Assembly (NCBI GenBank): GCA_964574195.1
Contig: CAZNMO010000222.1
Coordinates: 1-7,418 of the forward strand
Direction of reading: 5' to 3'
Source of the DNA: BRH-c25 sp964574195
GTDB taxonomy: Bacteria; Bacillota; Clostridia; Lutisporales; Lutisporaceae
Length of the DNA: 7,418 nucleotides
Both the position numbers and the translations under genes were made by a program. Shown piece after piece: positions 1 through 4,953 of this stretch (position 1 is its first letter; every line of letters begins with the position of its first letter). The notes below the pieces were generated by a model. It was not told the DNA's origin and made no database searches. It saw only the letters and a program-made list of their open reading frames with translations.

Positions 1-2
1 TG

Positions 3-560
3 GGAGCTCTTGAATTTGATGATATTGCCACAGTACTGGATGTTGCGCAGGCGGTACAGAAGATAGAGATCGTAACAAGGATAGTTACAGAGGTGGAACG
101 GTACATACATGAGCTGGGCATAGAGGGAAAGCTGGTCAGTATGCAGCTGGATGAACTGGTATCCGGTTTGAAGGAGGAAGAGATATTACTGGTGCGGGAT
201 TATCTGCCCAATGAGGAAAACAGGAGCTACAAGGAAGTGATAATGACCTTGAGGAACCAGTCCTCCGAGGATCTTCTTGAACTGCCCTTCGTAGCAAAGA
301 TATTGGGCCTGGGTAATAGTATAAACACCCTGGACCTTCCTATTTCGACCAGGGGCTACAGGATACTCAGCAAGATACCACGGCTTCCCATGAACATTAT
401 TGAGAACCTGGTGGAAGACTTTGAAAAGCTCCAGAGGATATTGGCAGCATCCATCGAGGAGTTGGATGATGTGGAGGGCATAGGAGAAGTCAGGGCAAGG
501 ATAATAAAAGACAGCCTCAAGCGCGTATACGAACAGATTCAGACCGAAAGGCACATATGA
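3..560 (+). CDS. disA: DNA integrity scanning diadenylate cyclase DisA, C-terminal part (5' truncated by window)
   Basis: DisA makes cyclic di-AMP from two ATP and couples this to binding branched DNA. The frame is open from base 3 and gives 185 residues before TGA. The family is about 355-360 residues, so the N-terminal diadenylate cyclase (DAC) domain, with its DGA and RHR motifs, lies upstream of the window. Visible are the end of the DAC domain and linker (residues 1-40), the helical spine (about 40-115), and the C-terminal helix-hairpin-helix DNA-binding domain. The latter includes RGYRILSKIPRLP (about 117-129) and the hairpin LDDVEGIGEVRARIIK (about 154-169), both close to textbook DisA sequence. 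A GTG codon at 93 is internal to the reading frame and is not the true start. In Bacillus-like genomes disA follows radA and precedes yacL. Here two other genes lie between disA and yacL. The gene ends at a strong hairpin. Identification is firm; only the missing half is unseen. Confidence 0.95.
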   Translation, partial: GALEFDDIATVLDVAQAVQKIEIVTRIVTEVERYIHELGIEGKLVSMQLDELVSGLKEEEILLVRDYLPNEENRSYKEVIMTLRNQSSEDLLELPFVAKILGLGNSINTLDLPISTRGYRILSKIPRLPMNIIENLVEDFEKLQRILAASIEELDDVEGIGEVRARIIKDSLKRVYEQIQTERHI

Positions 561-562
561 TA

Positions 563-597
563 AAAAACCCTGTATCATTATAAGATACAGGGTTTTT
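563..597. terminator. Symmetrical intrinsic terminator shared by disA and the convergent 131-codon gene
   Basis: A 14-bp perfect inverted repeat is present. The left arm AAAAACCCTGTATC is at 563-576, the loop is 7 nt (577-583), and the right arm GATACAGGGTTTTT is at 584-597. The outer A:T pairs provide a U-run when transcribed from either strand. It lies 3 bases after the disA stop and 33 bases beyond the stop of the minus-strand gene, so it plausibly stops both convergent transcripts. Confidence 0.92.
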
Positions 598-630
598 CTA
601 TACTGTTACAATGCATTTCTGGGACTGCTT

Positions 631-1026
631 CTAGAAGAAGTTATATATACCCAAGGTATGCATTTTTTCGTACTCCTTCAGAAGTACATCATACATGCTT
701 ATATCCAATACATTACACAAGGCGGCGATATAAAAGAGATTGTTGCCCAGTTCTTTTTCAATAACTTCCCTGCAGTTTGAACATAGATTTCCTCTCAGAT
801 GTGTATCCATGTAGTTCTTCAACTCCTGAAGGGAAACTTCATCATCGAAGTTCTGCTTCTTTGAGTTGATCTCTATGCATCCGCAGGAGGTTACAGCCTT
901 TACAACAGCCCTATTTACCCTTGATTGTGATTCCTGATATTTAGTAAGTATATCAAGGATGCTTTTGTGGCGTATCAACAACTCTCCAACGCTGTCCTGG
1001 AAGTGATCGTATAGCAAATCTTTCAT
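631..1026 (-). CDS. Conserved-looking 131-residue protein of unknown function with CxC/CxxC cysteines and MazG-like C-terminal helix
   Basis: I do not recognise a characterised function. Start ATG at 1026-1024 has AGGAG 9 nt upstream on the minus strand, and stop TAG is at 633-631. The protein is soluble, mostly helical and has no signal peptide. Residues 1-45 look alpha-helical. SCGC (Cys48, Cys50) and CSNC (Cys82, Cys85) form two cysteine pairs that could bind a metal such as zinc; a fifth Cys is at 104. The stretch from REVIEKELGNNLFYIAALC (86-104) to LLKEYEKMHTLGI (115-127) resembles the helix of MazG/dUTPase-like all-alpha NTP pyrophosphatases, but the usual ExxD appears as ExxN (Glu92, Asn95). 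From memory, similar clostridial proteins are labelled DUF1573, probably because of the SCGC motif; I cannot verify this. It is monocistronic, with a consensus promoter upstream and a shared terminator downstream. The coding call is strong; any function is inference. Confidence 0.85.
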   Translation of the reverse strand: MKDLLYDHFQDSVGELLIRHKSILDILTKYQESQSRVNRAVVKAVTSCGCIEINSKKQNFDDEVSLQELKNYMDTHLRGNLCSNCREVIEKELGNNLFYIAALCNVLDISMYDVLLKEYEKMHTLGIYNFF

Positions 1027-1105
1027 GAGGTATCACTCCTATATAAAAGTAAACATAAAATATACTATGGGTCAAAGCGAATTACGACTACCAGTTTATA
1101 TATTT

Positions 1106-1134
1106 ATTATAAGTATAAGGAATTCCAATGTCAA
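1106..1134 (-). promoter_or_regulatory. Perfect-consensus housekeeping (SigA-type) promoter for the 131-residue protein gene
   Basis: On the minus strand, TTGACA (1134-1129) is followed by exactly 17 bases and then TATAAT (1111-1106), matching 12 of 12 consensus positions at ideal spacing. Predicted transcription start is near 1099, giving a leader of roughly 73 nt before the ATG at 1026. Activity is inferred from sequence only. Confidence 0.88.
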
Positions 1135-1149
1135 TTTATAATTGCAAGG

Positions 1150-1178
1150 TGGACATTCCATAGGCCATAGAAAATTAT
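1150..1178 (+). promoter_or_regulatory. Candidate carD promoter
   Basis: TGGACA (1150-1155, 5/6 to the -35 consensus), a 17-base spacer and AATTAT (1173-1178, 4/6 to the -10 consensus) would start transcription near 1185, about 50 nt before the carD ATG. An imperfectly explained inverted repeat overlaps the spacer (see separate entry). This is the best candidate I find in the divergent gap, but it is weak compared with the opposing promoter. Confidence 0.35.
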
Positions 1179-1182
1179 GGAA
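1156..1182. repeat. Short inverted repeat in the carD upstream region (possible operator)
   Basis: TTCCATA (1156-1162) and TATGGAA (1176-1182) are perfect inverted 7-mers separated by 13 bases. They sit across the spacer and -10 of the candidate carD promoter. A two-turn centre-to-centre distance of 20 bp fits a dimeric regulator site, but 7-mers of this kind also arise by chance in AT-rich DNA. Confidence 0.3.
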
Positions 1183-1235
1183 ACGAATAAGCTAATGCTG
1201 GAAATTTATGAGATTATATTTTTGGAGGTCATTAT

Positions 1236-1715
1236 ATGTTCTGTATAGGAGACAAAATAGTATATCCGCGTCATGGCGCAGGAGTTATAGAAGGTATTGA
1301 GGAAAAGGAAGTCCTCGGTGAAAAATGCAAGTATTATGTAATACGCATACCCTTGGGTGACATGTATGTTATGGTACCTATGGAAAATATGGAAAAAAGC
1401 GGTGTCAGGGAGATAACTCCAAGGTCGGGCTTGACGGAGGTATATGACATACTCTCAGGCAAAACCAGTTATATGTGCAAAAACTGGAGTAAACGGTACC
1501 GGGAAAACGAGATGAAAATGAAAAAGGGTGATATTTATGAGATATCGGAGCTTGTAAAGAACCTGACAGTGGCAGATAGGGAGAAAAAACTCTCCACAGG
1601 TGAAAAAAGAATGCTTGATAATGCCCGGCAGCTATTGGTAAGCGAGCTTATGCTCATACTGGAGGAAACCCATGAGAACGTGGAGGAAGCAGTGCAAAAT
1701 ATGATAAAGGATTAG
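1236..1715 (+). CDS. carD: CarD/CdnL-family RNA polymerase-binding transcription regulator
   Basis: CarD-type proteins bind the RNA polymerase beta subunit and stabilise open promoter complexes, especially at rRNA and housekeeping promoters. The 159-residue product matches the family's usual length (about 160). Residues 1-60 form the Tudor-like polymerase-interaction domain, opening with GDKIVYPRHGAGVI, the classic start of this family. Residues 66-145 are the helical DNA-contacting domain, with NWSKRYRENEMKMKKGD carrying Trp84, equivalent to the tryptophan that wedges into the upstream edge of the transcription bubble. The signature STGEKRMLDNARQLLVSEL follows (120-138), and the last 20 residues are acidic and variable. 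Start ATG has GGAGGT 6 nt upstream. The gene is divergent from the 131-residue protein gene and is followed by its own hairpin, so it is probably monocistronic. Identification is firm; regulon and physiology in this organism are not visible. Confidence 0.95.
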   Translation: MFCIGDKIVYPRHGAGVIEGIEEKEVLGEKCKYYVIRIPLGDMYVMVPMENMEKSGVREITPRSGLTEVYDILSGKTSYMCKNWSKRYRENEMKMKKGDIYEISELVKNLTVADREKKLSTGEKRMLDNARQLLVSELMLILEETHENVEEAVQNMIKD

Positions 1716-1745
1716 AAGGAACTGGTGAAACATATAGATTTTTAT

Positions 1746-1785
1746 ACAATTGGAGTAAATTAATACTCAATTGTTATTTTTATAT
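1746..1785 (+). terminator. Probable intrinsic terminator after carD
   Basis: ACAATTGGAGT (1746-1756) pairs with ACTCAATTGT (1765-1774), leaving one bulged G and an 8-nt loop. A T-rich tract (1775-1785) interrupted by A follows. It is 31 bases past the carD stop. The stem is AU-rich, so efficiency is likely moderate. Confidence 0.6.
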
Positions 1786-1796
1786 GCAAGTAAATC

Positions 1797-1805
1797 TGGT
1801 ATAAT
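1797..1805 (+). promoter_or_regulatory. Extended -10 promoter for yacL
   Basis: TGGTATAAT is a TGn-extended perfect -10 box. The correctly spaced -35 position (1777-1782, TTTTTA) is poor, which is typical for extended -10 promoters. Predicted start is near 1812, giving a leader of about 60 nt. It lies just past the carD terminator, so yacL, ispD and ispF are probably read from here. Confidence 0.65.
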
Positions 1806-1854
1806 AAAATTGGTTTACAATTGCTTAAAAAGTATCAAACTGGATATACTTATA

Positions 1855-1865
1855 AAAGGAGGTGA
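1855..1865 (+). promoter_or_regulatory. Strong ribosome binding site fixing the yacL TTG start
   Basis: AAAGGAGGTGA is a near-perfect anti-16S match. The GGAGG core ends 9 bases before TTG at 1872. The first in-frame ATG (1902) falls inside the first membrane helix and has no such site, so TTG is the better start. Confidence 0.85.
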
Positions 1866-1871
1866 ACTGAA

Positions 1872-2996
1872 TTGTTTAGGAAAATTATTGTTTGGGTGTT
1901 AATGATTTTAGGTGTTGCAATAGGAGCCGAGACTTCATATCTTTTGACCAGCTACTTTGGAGTTACTCATATATTCAAGCTAGATGTCTCCGGCGGAAAT
2001 TCCTTTATTTTGTTTTTATTAGGCGGGGCAATTGGTGGAATAATATTTTATTTGATTTCTTCATGGCTTATTAATCTGGGCAGAGAGTCTACCTCAAGAG
2101 TTGAAAGAATGCTTCAGAGGATACCTACCAGTGAGATGTTGGTTGGCGCAATTGGTCTTATCATAGGTCTCATAATAGCTTATCTTATAAGCAGCGGTCC
2201 AATAAAGCTCATACCATTTGCTTGGTTGGGTACTTTGTTGTCTATACTGGTGTATATGCTTTTGGGTTACCTGGGAATAAGCGTAGCGACTAAAAAGCGG
2301 GAGGATCTGATGGGAATGTTTCTCCCCTGGAAAAGGCTTGCCCAGAAGGACAAGGATAAGCTGACTGCAAAAACAGAAAACGTTGTTCAGCCCAAAATAC
2401 TCGACACGAGTGTTATCATAGATGGAAGGATAGCCGATATATGCAAGACCGGATTTGTAGAAGGTCCACTCATTATACCCGCATTTGTACTGGAAGAACT
2501 GAGGCATATAGCGGATTCGTCAGATGCATTGAAAAGAAACAGAGGCCGCAGAGGGCTTGATATCCTGAACAAGATACAGAAGGAATTGGATATCAATGTT
2601 GAAATTATCGAAAAGGACTTTGAAGAGCTTTCCGAGGTTGATACAAAGCTGCTCAAATTGGCACAGTTCATAAATGGAAAGGTTATCACCAACGATTATA
2701 ATCTGAACAAGGTGGCAGAATTTCAACGCGTACCTGTTCTTAACATCAACGAGCTTGCAAATGCAGTAAAACCTGTGGTTCTGCCGGGTGAGGAAATGGT
2801 AGTCCAGGTAATAAAGGACGGCAAGGAATTTGGCCAGGGGGTTGCATATCTTGATGACGGAACAATGATAGTTGTTGATGGAGGAAAACGCTTTATCGGA
2901 GAGACTATTGAGGTCGTGGTGACCAGTGTTCTTCAGACTGCAGCCGGAAGGATGATATTTGTAAAACCGAAATCAGCTGCGGATAAGGTATCGTAA
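1872..2996 (+). CDS. yacL: YacL-type membrane protein with PIN nuclease-fold and TRAM domains
   Basis: This is a four-helix membrane protein with a cytosolic PIN plus TRAM module, family role unresolved. PIN domains are Mg-dependent ribonuclease folds and TRAM is a small RNA-binding beta barrel, so RNA processing at the membrane is the usual inference. The 374 residues show hydrophobic segments at about 4-28, 44-66, 89-109 and 112-137. The PIN domain (about 175-292) has acidic residues Asp178 and Asp184 in KILDTSVIIDGRI, Glu208/209 in FVLEEL, Asp257 in VDTKLL and Asp275 in TNDYNLNK, so the catalytic set appears intact. The linker NELANAVKPVVLPGE leads to TRAM (about 302-365), including QGVAYLDDGTMIVVDGG and LQTAAGRMIF. 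Start is TTG, supported by the ribosome binding site. The position between disA/carD and ispD matches the Bacillus order disA-yacL-ispD. Family assignment is firm; substrate is unknown. Confidence 0.94.
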   Translation: MFRKIIVWVLMILGVAIGAETSYLLTSYFGVTHIFKLDVSGGNSFILFLLGGAIGGIIFYLISSWLINLGRESTSRVERMLQRIPTSEMLVGAIGLIIGLIIAYLISSGPIKLIPFAWLGTLLSILVYMLLGYLGISVATKKREDLMGMFLPWKRLAQKDKDKLTAKTENVVQPKILDTSVIIDGRIADICKTGFVEGPLIIPAFVLEELRHIADSSDALKRNRGRRGLDILNKIQKELDINVEIIEKDFEELSEVDTKLLKLAQFINGKVITNDYNLNKVAEFQRVPVLNINELANAVKPVVLPGEEMVVQVIKDGKEFGQGVAYLDDGTMIVVDGGKRFIGETIEVVVTSVLQTAAGRMIFVKPKSAADKVS

Positions 2997-3001
2997 GATC
3001 A

Positions 3002-3038
3002 ATACCCCAAGTGAACGATTCAGGTTTGCTTGGGGTAT
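3002..3038 (+). terminator. Hairpin between yacL and ispD (weak terminator or processing/attenuation stem)
   Basis: ATACCCCAAG (3002-3011) pairs perfectly with CTTGGGGTAT (3029-3038), 10 bp. The 17-nt loop can fold further (TGAA 3012-3015 with TTCA 3019-3022). The following ATTTGTACTTG is a poor U-tract, so full termination is doubtful. It is more likely partial attenuation or a stabilising stem that separates yacL and ispD expression. No clear promoter follows before ispD. Confidence 0.5.
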
Positions 3039-3080
3039 ATTTGTACTTGAATTCAAAAGTTCGGAGGTTCACAGAGGCTT

Positions 3081-3776
3081 ATGAATACGGCGATCATACT
3101 GGCGGCAGGCAAAGGAAGCAGGATGAATGCAGGCATGAACAAACAGTTCATGCTGCTTTCGGGCAAACCGCTCCTGGTACATACACTGGAAGCATTCCAG
3201 AATTGCAGGTCCATAGATAGGATAATACTTGTAGCAGGCAGAGAAGAGTTGGAGTACTGCAAGGAAAATATAGTCAGTGTCTATGGCTTTGAAAAGGTGG
3301 ACAAGCTGGTCATCGGAGGCAGTGAGAGGCAGCAGTCAGTAAAAAATGGGATAAAGGAGCTTCGGGATGACTGCAAAATAGTGGTCATCCATGACGGGGC
3401 AAGGCCGATCGTTCCCGGTGATATAATTGAAAGATGCATTGAAGGAGCAGAGGAATATGGGGCTGTTTCCGCCGGTATGCCCGCAAAGGAGACCATCAAG
3501 GTGCTGGATGGCAAAGGGTTTGTGAAATACACACCGGAAAGGGATAGGGTGTGGATCACGCAGACACCGCAGGCCTTTAAGCCGGATATAATAAAGAGAG
3601 CTCATGAAAATGCAGAAGCAGAGGGTATAACAGGTACTGACGATGCATTTTTGGTTGAGATCTTGGGTATTCAAGTCAGAATGATAGAGAGCAGCTATGA
3701 GAACATAAAAGTAACGACTCCCGAGGATATGATAATTGCAGAAACTTTACTTCGCAGAATGAACCGCCTTGAGTGA
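3081..3776 (+). CDS. ispD: 2-C-methyl-D-erythritol 4-phosphate cytidylyltransferase
   Basis: IspD transfers CMP from CTP to methylerythritol phosphate, the third step of the MEP route to isopentenyl diphosphate, in the cytosol. The 231-residue protein is of normal length. The CTP-binding loop LAAGKGSRM (7-15) has Arg14 and is followed by Lys21 in MNKQF; both match the E. coli catalytic Arg20/Lys27. HDGARPIV (104-111) supplies Asp105 and Arg108. WITQTPQAF (158-166), TDDAFLVE and NIKVTTPEDM (208-217, Lys210) complete the family signature, so all key residues are present. ATG 3081 has GGAGG 13 bases upstream, a little far, plus AGAGG only 3 bases away. The start is fixed mainly by the MNTAIILAAG N-terminus. 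IspF follows 38 bases after the stop, giving the conserved ispD-ispF pair, which feeds quinone, undecaprenyl phosphate and other isoprenoid needs. Confidence 0.97.
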   Translation: MNTAIILAAGKGSRMNAGMNKQFMLLSGKPLLVHTLEAFQNCRSIDRIILVAGREELEYCKENIVSVYGFEKVDKLVIGGSERQQSVKNGIKELRDDCKIVVIHDGARPIVPGDIIERCIEGAEEYGAVSAGMPAKETIKVLDGKGFVKYTPERDRVWITQTPQAFKPDIIKRAHENAEAEGITGTDDAFLVEILGIQVRMIESSYENIKVTTPEDMIIAETLLRRMNRLE

Positions 3777-3798
3777 GTATGGGTAAATGCCAATAAAG

Positions 3799-3805
3799 AG
3801 AGGTG
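3799..3805 (+). promoter_or_regulatory. Ribosome binding site that favours the ATG start of ispF
   Basis: AGAGGTG sits 9 bases before ATG 3815 and 6 before TTG 3812. A GTG at 3803 overlaps this site itself, so the longer in-frame start there is unlikely to be used. Confidence 0.6.
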
Positions 3806-3814
3806 TTTGAATTG

Positions 3815-4306
3815 ATGAGCGGATTCAGGATCGGAAACGGTTATGATGTACACAAGCTGGTGGAAGATAGGAAGCTGATACTGGGAGGAATTGAGATACC
3901 ATACGAAAAGGGGCTGCTGGGGCATTCGGATGCTGATGTGCTGACACATGCCATAATGGATGCCTTGCTGGGTGCCTGCGGCCAATATGATATAGGAAAG
4001 CATTTTCCAGACAATGACATGGCCTACAAGGGGATATCCAGCGTTGCACTGCTGCAAAAGGTAAAGACTCTGGTGTCGGAACAGGGCTATTGCATAGCCA
4101 ATATTGACAGTATCATAGTGGCAGAGAAGCCCAAGCTGGCCCCTTATATTGATGCAATGAAGGAGAAGCTGTCATCAGTGCTGCAGCTTGATAAGGATGC
4201 AGTCGGCATCAAAGCCACCACCACGGAGGGGCTGGGTTTTACAGGAACCGGTGAGGGGATCGCTGCCTATGCCGTAGCATGCCTGTACAGGGAGGAAATG
4301 AGATAG
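3815..4306 (+). CDS. ispF: 2-C-methyl-D-erythritol 2,4-cyclodiphosphate synthase
   Basis: IspF cyclises CDP-methylerythritol 2-phosphate, releasing CMP, the fifth MEP pathway step. It acts as a trimer with a divalent metal. From ATG 3815 the protein has 163 residues, close to the usual 157-160. Metal ligands Asp11 and His13 lie in GNGYDVH, and His45 in HSDADVLTHAIMDALLG. IGKHFPD (60-66) and the CMP-binding, family-signature stretch KATTTEGLGFTGTGEGIA (133-150) are intact. In-frame GTG 3803 and TTG 3812 would add four or one residue, but ribosome binding site position and family length favour ATG. The gene sits 38 bases behind ispD and one base ahead of the next small gene, so co-transcription is very likely. 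The intermediate IspE kinase is not in this window. Confidence 0.97.
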   Translation: MSGFRIGNGYDVHKLVEDRKLILGGIEIPYEKGLLGHSDADVLTHAIMDALLGACGQYDIGKHFPDNDMAYKGISSVALLQKVKTLVSEQGYCIANIDSIIVAEKPKLAPYIDAMKEKLSSVLQLDKDAVGIKATTTEGLGFTGTGEGIAAYAVACLYREEMR

Positions 4307-4307
4307 A

Positions 4308-4625
4308 ATGTTTCTGTTTAAAAATCGGAGGAGCGGAAATAAAACTACATTTATTGTAATTCTTATGATATTAGGCATAATATATATCATGGGACGGCTC
4401 TCTCCTCAAAAGGAGGCCGTAATGCCGGTAAAGCTTCAGTATAACGGCTACAGTTATCAATATACAGAGACCTTTAAGAGCTCGCCCTTCATGTTCAAAA
4501 GGAGCAAGCCTGCAAGCGCGGATGGGTTCCTGATACTTACTAGAAGAGGTACTGAGCCGGATCAGGAGATATATATATATGAAGGGAATCTGAGATACAG
4601 ACAGTACAAGGTTCTCAAAGAGTGA
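4308..4625 (+). CDS. Small single-pass membrane protein of unknown function
   Basis: I do not recognise this 105-residue product. It begins one base after the ispF stop (TAG 4304-4306, ATG 4308), with GGAGG 12 bases upstream inside the ispF end, so it is translationally linked to ispF. N-terminal basic residues (Lys5, Arg7, Arg8, Lys12) precede a hydrophobic helix at about 13-29. This looks like a signal anchor leaving about 75 residues outside; no lipobox cysteine is present. The outer part is rich in Tyr, Lys and Arg and probably beta-structured, with stretches such as SYQYTETF, DGFLILTRRG and EIYIYEGNLRYRQYKVL. There are no cysteines at all, consistent with an extracytoplasmic location. 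Stop is TGA at 4623-4625, and a new promoter region follows, so it is the last gene of the yacL/ispD/ispF unit. The tight coupling and codon use typical of its neighbours argue it is real. Confidence 0.75.
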   Translation: MFLFKNRRSGNKTTFIVILMILGIIYIMGRLSPQKEAVMPVKLQYNGYSYQYTETFKSSPFMFKRSKPASADGFLILTRRGTEPDQEIYIYEGNLRYRQYKVLKE

Positions 4626-4635
4626 AAAATATGTA

Positions 4636-4664
4636 TTGACACGGATACTTTTAACAATAATAAT
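4636..4664 (+). promoter_or_regulatory. Promoter P1 upstream of the cysS T-box leader
   Basis: TTGACA (4636-4641, perfect) is followed by 17 bases and AATAAT (4659-4664, 5/6). Predicted start is near 4671, about 50 nt ahead of T-box Stem I. It begins only 11 bases after the stop of the small membrane protein gene, marking the start of a new transcription unit. Confidence 0.65.
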
Positions 4665-4682
4665 ATATATATTCAATATATT

Positions 4683-4711
4683 TTTAACGTCAGGGTATAT
4701 ACAGTAATAAT
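4683..4711 (+). promoter_or_regulatory. Alternative promoter P2 just ahead of T-box Stem I
   Basis: TTTAAC (4683-4688, 4/6), a 17-base spacer and AATAAT (4706-4711, 5/6) would start transcripts near 4718, immediately before Stem I, which is where T-box transcripts often begin. The -35 box is weaker than that of P1. Either or both may be used. Confidence 0.4.
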
Positions 4712-4720
4712 TCAATATTG

Positions 4721-4950
4721 ATGCAGAGATCGGGAAGAGTACGTCATAAATGCTTGCAGAGAGGAACCTTCGGCGGCTGAGAGGGGTTCCGGGTTATTTT
4801 TGACTGAAGTGCACCCGTGAGCACCGTGGAGGAAGCTATTATGAACAGTAGTGGTATTCCATGGCGGGTCACCGTTATATTTACAAGTGTCCAAGAAGAG
4901 TGGAACCGCGGAATTGCCCGCCTCTTTATGAGGTGGGCTTCATTATTTTT
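4721..4950 (+). promoter_or_regulatory. T-box riboswitch (tRNA-Cys sensing) controlling cysS
   Basis: A T-box leader binds its cognate tRNA and permits read-through only when the tRNA is uncharged. All parts can be folded by hand. Stem I base: TGC 4722-4724 with GCA 4821-4823, a K-turn-like AGAGAT opposite TGA, then CGGG 4731-4734 with CCCG 4814-4817. Specifier loop: AAGAGTA on the 5' side and GAAGTGCAC on the 3' side, with codon UGC (Cys) at 4810-4812 followed by A. Above it GTCA 4743-4746 pairs TGAC 4801-4804, then a terminal arm GGAACC 4763-4768 with GGTTCC 4785-4790. Stem II is about 4831-4860. Stem III is 4861-4867 with 4872-4878 (GTCA loop). Antiterminator: AAGAG 4896-4900 with CTCTT 4922-4926 and GCGG 4908-4911 with CCGC 4918-4921, around the 7-nt bulge UGGAACC (4901-4907). 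With P1 and P2 this explains the long gap before cysS. Confidence 0.95.
4916..4950 (+). terminator. T-box-controlled intrinsic terminator before cysS
   Basis: GCCCGCCTC (4916-4924) pairs with GAGGTGGGC (4930-4938), 9 bp with one G-U and a 5-nt loop. A T-rich run (4939-4950, ending in five T) follows. Its left arm is the same sequence that forms the 3' side of the antiterminator (4918-4926), so the two folds exclude each other, as expected for a transcriptional T-box. Confidence 0.93.
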
Positions 4951-4953
4951 CAG

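Noticed and set aside
93..560. A shorter stand-alone gene starting at GTG 93 in the disA frame
   Set aside because: The frame is open to the left edge and the residues before 93 (GALEFDDIATVLDVAQ) are normal DisA sequence, so the gene is cut by the window, not truncated in the genome.
186..578. A 130-codon minus-strand frame opposite disA
   Set aside because: It overlaps the conserved DisA helical region, and its start and end run through the terminator with no ribosome binding site.
628..637. Perfect palindrome CTTCTAGAAG at the end of the 131-residue protein gene
   Set aside because: Only 10 bp, with no loop, and it overlaps the stop codon. It is more likely coincidence than a regulatory site, since a strong terminator lies just beyond.
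1821..1850. Second yacL promoter TTGCTT-18-TATACT
   Set aside because: Predicted start near 1857 would fall inside the ribosome binding site and leave no usable leader. The extended -10 at 1797-1805 is better.
4662..4685. AU-only hairpin followed by T-run after the small membrane protein gene
   Set aside because: Seven A-T pairs (AATATAT with ATATATT) would be too unstable for a convincing terminator, and the segment overlaps the P1 -10 region and start site.
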